Notes: generated by a model not told the origin, from the sequence alone. Shown: positions 1 to 6,528, counted from the first letter of the stretch. The stretch: 8,001 nucleotides of DNA from Flavobacteriales bacterium UBA6969 (GCA_002448555.1 DJYV01000088.1:1-8001); one strand, 5' to 3'. Made by a program: numbers and translations.

Positions 1-17
1 GCTATTTGAGTAGTCAT

Positions 18-45
18 AAAAAAAGGGAGCCGAAGCTCCCTTTTT
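18..45 (-). terminator. Intrinsic terminator of the SprB-repeat protein gene
   Basis: A perfect 6-bp GC-rich stem (GGGAGC/GCTCCC, 25-30 and 35-40) is flanked by A and T runs that can extend it. Read on the minus strand the loop is UUCG closed by a C-G pair, the unusually stable cUUCGg tetraloop, and the hairpin is followed by seven U. It lies 20 bases past the stop codon of the minus-strand gene at 65-2473. The flanking A run also gives a T run on the plus strand, so it could act on transcripts from the left as well. Confidence 0.9.
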
Positions 46-64
46 CAAATCAGTTGCGGTGCAA

Positions 65-2473
65 TTATTGCTTCATCAGCTGAACCGTTTGTCGGCTGCC
101 ATTCGCGACCAACTCCAGTTGGTAAACGCCAGTTGCCATGCCGCTCAAATCAATGGTTGACCGAACCGATCCCCAAGCTTGGCTGAGGGTGTTGGTCCAT
201 ACCAAACGCGCTTGAGCGTCGTATACGTTCAATACTACGTCTTCGCCGGCAGCTCCTTCCAAGTTCAAGTTGAACAGCCCCATGCTGGGGTTCGGGCTTA
301 CCGCGATGGATTGCAGGAACATGTACTCTCCAATTCCAACGGGAACACCGAACGATTCTGTCACTGAACATCCGTTCGCATCGGTTACTGTTACGGTGTA
401 TTCACCGGCTCCAATGCCTGTCAAGTCTTCATCTGCACTGGTGTAGTTGTCGGGACCACTCCAAGCAAAGGAGTATCCACCGTTTCCTCCGGCAACTGTG
501 ATATCAAGGGCACCGTCGCCAATGCCACTGTCATTCGTGATGACACCAGTTACGCTGAGTGCGTCAGGTTCCTCTACCGTGGCCTCGGCAGTCGCGGCAC
601 AACCATTCGAGTCCTGCACGTAGTAGGTGTACGTTCCAGCTGACAAACCGTCGTAGAACGACGTCGCGCCAAAGTCTAAGCCATCAGCGCTGTACTCGAA
701 CACGCCTGTCCCACCTGTAGCGGCCAATTCAACCGAACCGTCTGTTTCACCGTTGCACGAAATTGCAGACGCTGTAGCTGTTGCAGCAACTGCTTCAATG
801 TCAGCCACAGTGAACGTTGCCTCAGCCATACAGCCTTCAACATCGGTCGCAGCGACTACGTAGTCACCTGGGGCCAAATCGCCAAAGGAAGTCACGTCGC
901 CGTTCTCACCTCCATTGAAAGAGAAAACGAGGCCTCCATTGCCTCCCTCACCACTGAAAGAAACCGCACCATTGGAATCGCCGTTGCAGAGAATTCCGCT
1001 TGCCGTTCCTGTGATGACAATGGGGTCGGGAGCGCCGACCGTGTATTCATTCGCCGTAGAACCGACACAACCGTTCACATCCATTGCGTAGAAGGTATAC
1101 GTGCCACCACCAATATTGAGGATGTTGCCAGCTGCAAAGTTCTCGCCATCGGTGCTGAATTGCATGCCTGCAGCAGTACCTGAACCACCAATCGTGATCA
1201 AGACGACCACGCCGTCTTCACTGTCCGCGCACGTGGCATCCAAGATACCGTTCTGTCCATTGGAGACTGAAACCGACAATGCAGGTGGATTGGCTACGGA
1301 GATGGCACCCGAAGCTGCCGTGCAACCGTTTTCATCCATCGCATAAATGGTGTACAAGCCTGGCGACAAATCTGTGAAGTTCAAGTCAGCGCTGCTCTCG
1401 ACAAACGACTCAGAGAGGCTGTAGCTCAACGCGCCTGTTCCTCCAGATGAAGAACCTGAAATCACGGCATCCGAACCGCCGTTGCAGCTCACAGACTCCG
1501 TCATGCTCGCAGAGATGACGATGGGGTCCGGTGCAACAATTTCTACGTCGATGCTGGCCGCGCAACCCGCGCCGTCGACAGCAGAAACCGTGTAGGTCCC
1601 TCCTGCCAAGCCATCGAAGATGCCAACAGCGAGGGCGGGAGCGTCGCTATCAAGGCCGAACAGGACACCCAACTGGCCGCCGGAAGCAGTCACGGTGACT
1701 CCACCATCGGCAACACCGGGGCATGTGTTCGATATAACGTCTGCGACAGTCAATTCCAAAGCACATGCATAGACACAGGGCTCACCTGACTCGGTTGCAT
1801 CTGGATTGTAGTTGGTTGCATCGGGGTCCATGCACCCGAAAATGGCATCTTCCTGGGAGCTGAACGGGATACCGCTGGAATTCTCAACGTTGGATTGCAA
1901 TCCGTTCACGAACAGTTGAACATTGAAGTTTCCGGTAATGACCGCGTCATTGGAGACGGTTAACTGGGCGAGGAGCACCTTCAAGTCGTCGCCCGCTTGT
2001 GCTTGGGCATCACCAGCAAGCGTAAACCATGAGCCGCCAAATTCGCCGTCAACGACAAAGTCGCCTCCTGCATCAAATGAAGCAAAGGCATCTTCAAGTC
2101 CAACAGTATTGGGTTGACCGGTGACTTCGTCTTGGTTCATCACTCCCAAAGTGATCCAAGAATCGTATTCCATAGCTGGGAACACCCCGAAAAATGCCGG
2201 GTTGATGGTCCAACCTGTGTTCGCACCAAGGCTGTTCTGATAAAACCCATCTGTGGAGGTCAACGACAAGGGAGATGTGGCATCTCCGCTGATGGCCGAA
2301 ACCTCATCCTCAGGGTTGGTGCATACCGCATAAACGTGGTACGTTGTCATGCCGTCGAGTTCCGCAATGCTTCCGTCGTGCACGGCGTACGACTCCACAG
2401 CGATCTCCACTAATTGCCCGTAACTGCTTCCGATGAGAAGGAAACAGGCGGAGAGGAGTAAAAAGTGTTTCAT
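65..2473 (-). CDS. Secreted T9SS cargo protein with six SprB-like repeats
   Basis: This 802-residue protein is predicted to be exported and displayed on or released from the cell surface; its target is unknown. Residues 1-20 are a Sec signal peptide (short basic start, hydrophobic core, cleavage near SSYG-Q). Residues 21-212 form a domain I do not recognise. Residues 213-237 hold the cysteine motif GCMDPDATNYNPDA...PCVY seen in many flavobacterial surface proteins. Six repeats of about 75-85 residues follow (near 237-317, 318-398, 399-484, 485-561, 562-638, 639-713). Each ends in a 'GxYTxxxxDxNGC' block, and the first five start with a 'CNGxxDGxV'-like block, as in SprB of gliding flavobacteria. 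Residues 722-802 are a type A T9SS sorting domain (VSPNPSMGLFNL, then VYDAQARLV, ATGVYQLEL and a basic end). It is much shorter than SprB itself, so adhesin is an inference. The start at 2473 is chosen because the signal peptide begins there; no Shine-Dalgarno is present. Confidence 0.9.
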   Translation of the reverse strand: MKHFLLLSACFLLIGSSYGQLVEIAVESYAVHDGSIAELDGMTTYHVYAVCTNPEDEVSAISGDATSPLSLTSTDGFYQNSLGANTGWTINPAFFGVFPAMEYDSWITLGVMNQDEVTGQPNTVGLEDAFASFDAGGDFVVDGEFGGSWFTLAGDAQAQAGDDLKVLLAQLTVSNDAVITGNFNVQLFVNGLQSNVENSSGIPFSSQEDAIFGCMDPDATNYNPDATESGEPCVYACALELTVADVISNTCPGVADGGVTVTASGGQLGVLFGLDSDAPALAVGIFDGLAGGTYTVSAVDGAGCAASIDVEIVAPDPIVISASMTESVSCNGGSDAVISGSSSGGTGALSYSLSESFVESSADLNFTDLSPGLYTIYAMDENGCTAASGAISVANPPALSVSVSNGQNGILDATCADSEDGVVVLITIGGSGTAAGMQFSTDGENFAAGNILNIGGGTYTFYAMDVNGCVGSTANEYTVGAPDPIVITGTASGILCNGDSNGAVSFSGEGGNGGLVFSFNGGENGDVTSFGDLAPGDYVVAATDVEGCMAEATFTVADIEAVAATATASAISCNGETDGSVELAATGGTGVFEYSADGLDFGATSFYDGLSAGTYTYYVQDSNGCAATAEATVEEPDALSVTGVITNDSGIGDGALDITVAGGNGGYSFAWSGPDNYTSADEDLTGIGAGEYTVTVTDANGCSVTESFGVPVGIGEYMFLQSIAVSPNPSMGLFNLNLEGAAGEDVVLNVYDAQARLVWTNTLSQAWGSVRSTIDLSGMATGVYQLELVANGSRQTVQLMKQ

Positions 2474-2500
2474 AAGGATTTAGTTAGTGAATCTTGGTGG

Positions 2501-2508
2501 TAAATATA
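2501..2508 (-). promoter_or_regulatory. Candidate -7 box (TATATTTA) of the SprB-repeat gene
   Basis: On the minus strand TATATTTA matches seven of the eight positions implied by the Bacteroidota -7 consensus TAnnTTTG (last base A instead of G). It lies 27 bases upstream of the ATG, giving a predicted leader of about 20 bases. I find no TTG at the expected -33 distance, so this is a plausible but weak call. It lies between the terminator of the upstream gene and this start codon, where a promoter is needed. Confidence 0.5.
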
Positions 2509-2582
2509 GTCGGATGAACTATTACATCTGTGAAGAGGAGATGAAAAATCTGAGGAGTTTTCATCTCAAAATGTTGACAATG

Positions 2583-2611
2583 AAAAAAGGGAGGTCGCCC
2601 TCCCTTTCTTT
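2583..2611 (-). terminator. Intrinsic terminator of the four-repeat T9SS protein gene
   Basis: A perfect 6-bp stem GGGAGG/CCTCCC (2589-2594 and 2599-2604) can be lengthened by the flanking A and T runs. On the minus strand the loop is GCGA, a GNRA tetraloop, followed by six U. It sits 19 bases past the stop codon of the minus-strand gene at 2630-4408 and separates it from the next T9SS cargo gene. Confidence 0.9.
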
Positions 2612-2629
2612 TCACATAGTTGAAGAAAC

Positions 2630-4408
2630 TCAGTGCTTCACAAAGACGCTCGAATGAGCGACACCTTGATTCAACCACTTTACAATGTACGAGCCGGCCT
2701 TCAGGCTTTCGGTATTCAACACATTGCGCTCTGTCCCGGCAACGACGTTCTGCTCGAGTACAACGCGTCCGCTGAGGTCAGCGATGAAGAGCTGCGTATT
2801 GTTGACCTGAGGAACGATGTCCAATGTCAATGTCGCATTGAATGGGTTGGGGTATGCATTGAATTGAGCAGCGGCGATTTCATCAACGGACACCACACAC
2901 GTGCTGCATTTGTTGAAACAAACTGCATCGAGGATCTCAGGCTCACCGCTGCGTTCGTGGATACGGTTGTAAGCCCCAAATCCATTCGGCAAGCCGCAGC
3001 CGTCCGCTTCAAAATTGGCCAGTTCATTTCCTTCTTCATCCAACAAAATGCCGGACTCCTCAACGAAATCAACACCGTTGTCTCCAGTTGTTGGATCGCC
3101 GTTGGTGAACTTGTACAGGATGGTCGCTGAACCGCTGATGTTCACCGTCACTTCGTAAACGCCGTCCATGTCGTCGTCCGTCATTTGAAGCGCACCAGCT
3201 TGCCAGTTGGGGTTGGTGAAGTTGCCAATCACCCAAACGCCTGTCGCGCTGACTTCCTCTTCGGTCATGTCCACACGGAACGTCACGTCGGCTGGATCGG
3301 GGTTTTCTACACATCCTGCTTCGCACGAGTTGTAGCACACTTCATAAACGACGTCCTCTGAACCGACCGTCAATGCGCGGTTATCGCTGCCTTCAGCAGC
3401 ACAGTCGCCGACAATCAATTCGTTGTCGACGTTGCCGTCGCCATTGCCGCTCCAGTCGTTGCCGTTGATGAACTTGAACTGGATATCACCTGGCGCAATG
3501 CCGATGGTCGCTTCCCAGATGCCATCACCGTCATCGTCGCTCAAGGGGTTAGCCGATGGAGTCCATCCTTGGAAAGAACCGGCGATGTGTACGCCGTTCA
3601 CCGAAACGGTTTCTTGCGTCGTCATGTCCACGCGGAACGTGACTTGGGTTGGGCTCACGCAGGTGCCACATGCATTGAAACAAGGAGCAGCCAATGACGA
3701 AGAGTCTCCAACCAAAACGATGTTTTCACTGGTCAATTCCAACACGCGGTTTCCGAAGTCGTCTGCGCAATCTTCACCAGCAAGGGCTTCATTGGGGTTG
3801 GACCAGCTGTTGCCATTGATGTACTTAAAAACGAGCATGCCATCGTCAAGGGAATCGGGATAAAAAGATGCCCACGTCTCCCAAACACCGTCTCCATTGG
3901 CATCTGTCATGGGGGTTCCAGCAGGATCCCAGCCCTGGAAGTTTCCTGCTACGTGCACACCATTTGGAGATACTGCGCTCTCAACGCTCATATCAACACG
4001 CAAACGAACGGTCGTCATTCCGCATGCGGCGCAGCTTCCGTAGCACACGTGGTAGGATGCTTCTGTAGCGTCAGCACCAATGGTCAAGAAGCGGTTGTCG
4101 TTGCCTGCCACTTCTACTTGGCAAGTTGGGGGAACGTCTTCGACAAAATCCCATGCCATGCCGTTGATGAATTTGAATTCATACGTACTGTCGGCGGGCA
4201 AGTCGACGGTTACCTCGTAAACACCATCCATGTCGTCATCCGACATCATTGTAGCAGCCGGGTCCCATCCTTGGAATCCACCGGCGATGTGAACACCGTC
4301 AGCTGTGACGGTTTCATTGTTCATGTCCACTTGAAACGTAACTGGAACTTGGGCCATGCCCGCAACAGCCACCAACAAGCAAACAGTAAAAGCGTAAAAG
4401 TTTTTCAT
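2630..4408 (-). CDS. Secreted T9SS cargo with four cysteine-bearing beta-sandwich repeats
   Basis: A 592-residue predicted exported protein. Residues 1-20 are a Sec signal peptide (MKNFYAF... to GMAQ). Four tandem modules follow, near 21-130, 131-250, 251-370 and 371-504. Each opens with V-x-[FL]-x-V-D-M, continues with V[HW][VI][AI]G-x-F and an acidic D-x-[DN]-x-D-G-[VI]-[YW]-E turn, then [FY]K[FY]xNG, and closes with C-x3-C-x2/3-C. The first three carry FQGW, which resembles the starch-binding (CBM20/CBM48-like) Ig folds common in Bacteroidota surface proteins. Carbohydrate binding is an inference; no catalytic domain is visible. The fourth module has FTNPNW in place of FQGW. Residues 509-592 are a type A T9SS sorting domain (AYPNPFNATLTLDI, then ADLSGRVV, LKAGSYIVKW). 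An in-frame ATG at 4474 would add 22 residues ahead of the signal peptide and lies upstream of the -7 box, so I place the start at 4408. Confidence 0.88.
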   Translation of the reverse strand: MKNFYAFTVCLLVAVAGMAQVPVTFQVDMNNETVTADGVHIAGGFQGWDPAATMMSDDDMDGVYEVTVDLPADSTYEFKFINGMAWDFVEDVPPTCQVEVAGNDNRFLTIGADATEASYHVCYGSCAACGMTTVRLRVDMSVESAVSPNGVHVAGNFQGWDPAGTPMTDANGDGVWETWASFYPDSLDDGMLVFKYINGNSWSNPNEALAGEDCADDFGNRVLELTSENIVLVGDSSSLAAPCFNACGTCVSPTQVTFRVDMTTQETVSVNGVHIAGSFQGWTPSANPLSDDDGDGIWEATIGIAPGDIQFKFINGNDWSGNGDGNVDNELIVGDCAAEGSDNRALTVGSEDVVYEVCYNSCEAGCVENPDPADVTFRVDMTEEEVSATGVWVIGNFTNPNWQAGALQMTDDDMDGVYEVTVNISGSATILYKFTNGDPTTGDNGVDFVEESGILLDEEGNELANFEADGCGLPNGFGAYNRIHERSGEPEILDAVCFNKCSTCVVSVDEIAAAQFNAYPNPFNATLTLDIVPQVNNTQLFIADLSGRVVLEQNVVAGTERNVLNTESLKAGSYIVKWLNQGVAHSSVFVKH

Positions 4409-4453
4409 ACGATTAAAGCAGTTGTGGTTAGTAGTGTGAAAAGTACACGAAGC

Positions 4454-4479
4454 CAAATGTAGATGAAATACCACGTCAA
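4454..4479 (-). promoter_or_regulatory. Candidate promoter of the four-repeat T9SS protein gene
   Basis: On the minus strand TACATTTG (4461 to 4454) is an exact match to the Bacteroidota -7 consensus TAnnTTTG. A TTG (4479 to 4477) stands 15 bases upstream, closer than the usual 17-23, so the -33 part is uncertain. The predicted transcript would start near 4450, leaving a leader of about 40 bases before the ATG at 4408 and excluding the earlier in-frame ATG at 4474. Confidence 0.65.
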
Positions 4480-4533
4480 CGGCGCATTTGCTTGCCGGTT
4501 TTTTTCAACGGGCCCGTAGTCGGGAACCGGAGA

Positions 4534-4977
4534 TCAAAAATCAGGCCGCCCGAATCCGAAACCCTTCGCCGATTCCACAACCTCTTCAGACCATGGCGCT
4601 GGCCTTCCCTCCTTGTGGTTGTATGACACCAAGACGGTTTTCGCTTGGGCAACCAACACCCGCTCCCCTTGCCAATGCTTATAGACTTCATACGCGGCCG
4701 TCATGCTCTTTGTCCCAATGTGCTCAATCCAGGTGACAATGCGCACATCGTCGTTGAAGAGAATGGGCGCGCGGTAATCAATTTCATGCCGAGCTACCAC
4801 CATCCCTGCGGCGTTCCAACCCCATTTTTTGCCGAGAAGCGGCTCAAAAAAAGCAATTCGGCTCTGCTCGAAGTAATTGAAGTAGGTAGCATTGTTCACG
4901 ATGCCGGCAGCATCAATGTCAACGAACCGTATTTCTGGGGTATACACTTGTGCCGCAGGGAGGTCAAATTCTTGCAT
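4534..4977 (-). CDS. Acyl-CoA thioesterase, hotdog fold (4HBT/YbgC-like)
   Basis: A 147-residue protein of the usual length for the 4-hydroxybenzoyl-CoA thioesterase / YbgC family, cytoplasmic enzymes that hydrolyse acyl-CoA thioesters. The family signature is clear near residues 17-40: RFVDIDAAGIVNNATYFNYF followed by EQSR. D22 (in IDAAGIV) aligns with the catalytic Asp of 4HBT and YbgC, and the following Y/F-rich segment with E37 starts the central 'hotdog' helix. The later strands (DYRAPILFNDDVRIVTWIE, then a segment ending in VLVSYNHKEGRPAPW) are also typical. Which acyl-CoA it uses cannot be told. The gene diverges from a small membrane protein gene 32 bases away, and its -7 box ends four bases before the ATG, so its mRNA may be leaderless. 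No terminator is evident downstream. Confidence 0.88.
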   Translation of the reverse strand: MQEFDLPAAQVYTPEIRFVDIDAAGIVNNATYFNYFEQSRIAFFEPLLGKKWGWNAAGMVVARHEIDYRAPILFNDDVRIVTWIEHIGTKSMTAAYEVYKHWQGERVLVAQAKTVLVSYNHKEGRPAPWSEEVVESAKGFGFGRPDF

Positions 4978-5015
4978 GGTGCAAAAATACCGGCTCGTAC
5001 CTTTGGTTCATGCAA
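4972..5015. promoter_or_regulatory. Palindromic divergent promoter region with overlapping start codons
   Basis: The two 22-base halves match each other in inverted orientation at 15 positions, centred between 4993 and 4994, including perfect end arms TTGCATG (4972-4978) and CATGCAA (5009-5015). It holds two outward promoters. The plus strand has TTG at 4972-4974, 23 bases, then TACCTTTG at 4998-5005. The minus strand has TTG at 5015-5013, 23 bases, then TATTTTTG at 4989-4982. Both -7 boxes match TAnnTTTG exactly and end four bases before their ATG, so both transcripts should start at or within a base or two of the start codon. Each arm contains one gene's ATG and the opposite gene's -33 TTG. 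The 23-base spacing is at the long end for Bacteroidota. A regulator operator is an alternative reading. Confidence 0.6.
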
Positions 5016-5345
5016 AAAAACCATTGGGTCCCTCAAGCTGGCTGGAGCGCTGCCTTGGCCGTTGCATGCTTTGGATTCTACCAATCCCCGGAGGCCGTAG
5101 CCTGGTTACTGGCATCGGTTGCTTGCCTCATTCCGCTCGTGATCAGTCTCTTCCTGAACGGACAACAGTGGGACCGTTCATTTTTTGGCATCGCCGTGAT
5201 CAGCCTCAACGTCGTCGCCATTGCGGTCGGATTGGGACAATGGGCAGTCCTTGCCGCATCTCCCGTCTGGGTCCCACTCCTTCCGTTCGCATCCCTCATC
5301 TTGTGGATTGTACACGAACGTAAACCCACCACCAAAAGGCAGTAA
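5010..5345 (+). CDS. Small hypothetical inner-membrane protein
   Basis: I do not recognise this 111-residue protein. It is strongly hydrophobic, with likely membrane segments near residues 29-49, 58-83 and 86-101, and a weaker one near 13-25. It ends in a basic tail (HERKPTTKRQ) that should face the cytoplasm. There is no signal peptide cleavage site and no conserved catalytic motif that I can see. The start at 5010 is preferred over an in-frame ATG at 4950, because the earlier start would lie inside the thioesterase gene and upstream of the plus-strand -7 box, and would add 20 polar residues ahead of the membrane part. It diverges from the acyl-CoA thioesterase and shares the palindromic promoter region with it, which hints at linked control. 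No clear terminator follows. Confidence 0.72.
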   Translation: MQKNHWVPQAGWSAALAVACFGFYQSPEAVAWLLASVACLIPLVISLFLNGQQWDRSFFGIAVISLNVVAIAVGLGQWAVLAASPVWVPLLPFASLILWIVHERKPTTKRQ

Positions 5346-5442
5346 ATCCGGCCAATTCCCAGAAAGCGAGCGTAAAACGGCGGTATTTTCTTGTGCTTAT
5401 CAACAATTTGCACCGGTTTATTCACGAAATGACCGGAAGCCC

Positions 5443-5474
5443 TTGTCAGCGTTGAAATCCCGCCTATATATTTG
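5443..5474 (+). promoter_or_regulatory. Promoter of the HU gene
   Basis: TATATTTG (5467-5474) is an exact match to the Bacteroidota -7 consensus TAnnTTTG, and TTG at 5443-5445 stands 21 bases upstream, within the usual 17-23 range. Transcription should begin near 5478, giving a leader of about 30 AT-rich bases before the ATG at 5510 with no Shine-Dalgarno. A short inverted repeat CCGGT/ACCGG (5413-5417, 5432-5436) lies just upstream; its role, if any, is unknown. The rest of 5346-5509 shows nothing else I can support. Confidence 0.8.
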
Positions 5475-5509
5475 GCCGAGTTGAACAATCATTTTTTAAT
5501 CTCTATACC

Positions 5510-5779
5510 ATGAACAAAGCAGAATTGGTAGATGCAATGGCCGAAGGTGCTGGCATCTCAAAAGCAGACGCAAAGCGTGCATTGGACGCATTCGTAGACG
5601 CAACAGCTGGTGCGTTGGGCAAAGGAGACCGCGTTTCCCTCGTTGGATTCGGTTCTTTCTCTGTTTCTCACCGCGCTGAGCGCCAAGGTCGCAACCCACA
5701 GACGGGCAAGACCATCACCATCGCAGCTAAGAACGTAATCAAGTTCAAGGCGGGTGCTGAGTTGAGCTCTAAAGTATAA
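5510..5779 (+). CDS. HU-family nucleoid DNA-binding protein
   Basis: An 89-residue protein of standard HU length. HU dimers bind and bend DNA with little sequence preference and help to organise the nucleoid. The N-terminal helical part (MNKAELVDAMAEGAGISKADAKR..., residues 1-38) is the dimerisation region. The signature VGFGSFSVSHRAERQGRNPQ begins near residue 44. The proline in GRNPQTG at the tip of the beta arm, which intercalates into DNA, is present, and the arm carries several basic residues. The family's C-terminal FKAGAELSSKV block is intact. It has its own promoter and a strong terminator, so it is mostly a single-gene unit. Whether it acts as a homodimer, and the choice between hup paralogues, cannot be told from this window. 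Confidence 0.96.
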   Translation: MNKAELVDAMAEGAGISKADAKRALDAFVDATAGALGKGDRVSLVGFGSFSVSHRAERQGRNPQTGKTITIAAKNVIKFKAGAELSSKV

Positions 5780-5800
5780 GGCACTTGGCCCTTACCGAAC

Positions 5801-5832
5801 AAGGCCTCGAGCACCATGCTCGGGGCCTTTTT
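5801..5832 (+). terminator. Intrinsic terminator of the HU gene
   Basis: A 12-bp stem (5801-5812 with 5818-5829, one G-U pair) encloses a five-base loop (ACCAT), and a run of five T (5828-5832) overlaps its end. It lies 21 bases past the HU stop codon and ends only 20 bases before the trmH start, so trmH must rely on read-through or on a promoter that is not evident. Confidence 0.92.
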
Positions 5833-5852
5833 GTTTCGCCCCAATCTCGACC

Positions 5853-6515
5853 ATGCAAAACCCCCGGCTGCGCGCCCTCCTTCCCTACATCAGCGAAGAG
5901 CGACTCACCAAGTTTGACGATGCCCTGCAGCAACGTACTCGACGTCTGTGCATGGTTCTGGAGAACGTTTACCAAAGCCGAAACGCCAGTGCGGTAATGC
6001 GATCCTGCGACGGCATGGGCGTGCAAAATGTCCACCTGATTGAAGACATCAACCCCTGGGTCTATAACCGCGGCGTATCCAAGGGAACGCCTTCCTGGTT
6101 GACCCTGCACCGGTACAAAGACACCGAAGACCCAACAGAGGCGTGCATACAGGCCCTGCGGTCAAGCGGGTACAAAATCGCTGTCACCTCCCCCCACGTA
6201 AATGGGTATGAAGCACACAGTCTGCCCATTGACCAACCCGTGGCGGTGGTGATGGGCACGGAATTCAAGGGCGCCTCAGAACGCATGCTAGAGGCCGCCG
6301 ATTACCACGTATTCATTCCCATGCTCGGCATGGCGGAATCCCTCAACATCAGTGTAGCCGCCGGCATGATCGTGCACCGCATCATGGAGAACATCCGCAC
6401 CCGCCCACGGAAAGAGTGGCAACTTACCGAGCTTGAAAAGGAAGAATTGCTGCTCGATTGGGCATTGAAATCGGTCAAAAAATCAGACGCCATTTTAAAG
6501 CACCTCGGGCTGTGA
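5853..6515 (+). CDS. trmH: tRNA guanosine-2'-O-methyltransferase, TrmH (SpoU) family
   Basis: A 220-residue SPOUT-class enzyme that uses S-adenosylmethionine to methylate a ribose 2'-OH in RNA. The closest fit is TrmH, which makes Gm18 in the tRNA D-loop. All three SpoU motifs are visible. Motif 1 is N44-ASAVM-R50 with CDGMGV following; R50 aligns with the catalytic Arg of TrmH. Motif 2 is VAVVMGTEFKGAS, residues 130-142, with E137. Motif 3 is IPMLGMAESLNISVAAG, residues 155-171, with S163, N165 and S167, forming the knotted cofactor site. The N-terminal helix (to about 30) and the charged C-terminal helices (RPRKEW to KHLGL) fit TrmH rather than the longer TrmB or RlmB proteins. It is followed after 13 bases by the MATE gene. 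RlmB-type activity on 23S rRNA is less likely because the N-terminal substrate domain is missing. Confidence 0.9.
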   Translation: MQNPRLRALLPYISEERLTKFDDALQQRTRRLCMVLENVYQSRNASAVMRSCDGMGVQNVHLIEDINPWVYNRGVSKGTPSWLTLHRYKDTEDPTEACIQALRSSGYKIAVTSPHVNGYEAHSLPIDQPVAVVMGTEFKGASERMLEAADYHVFIPMLGMAESLNISVAAGMIVHRIMENIRTRPRKEWQLTELEKEELLLDWALKSVKKSDAILKHLGL

Positions 6516-6528
6516 TTTCGGCTCAAGA

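Noticed and set aside
2484..2678. 64-codon minus-strand frame between the two T9SS genes
   Set aside because: It runs through the intrinsic terminator and overlaps the end of the preceding gene; translation has no family features.
2633..3130. 165-codon plus-strand frame opposite the C-terminal part of the four-repeat protein
   Set aside because: The minus-strand frame has signal peptide, repeats and sorting domain; this one has no motif and overlaps fully.
4495..4530. Inverted repeat CCGGTT...AACCGG with inner CCCG TAGT CGGG and the palindrome ACGGGCCCGT, just past the thioesterase stop
   Set aside because: It looks like a terminator, but on the minus strand it is followed by A, not U, and the stems compete with each other; I do not call it.
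5413..5436. CCGGT/ACCGG inverted repeat upstream of the HU promoter, considered as a terminator or operator
   Set aside because: Only five base pairs with a 14-base loop and no T run; too weak to call as a separate feature.
5078..5488. 136-codon open frame on the minus strand opposite the small membrane protein
   Set aside because: It starts inside the HU promoter and runs over two unrelated regions; no motif, no promoter box ahead of it.
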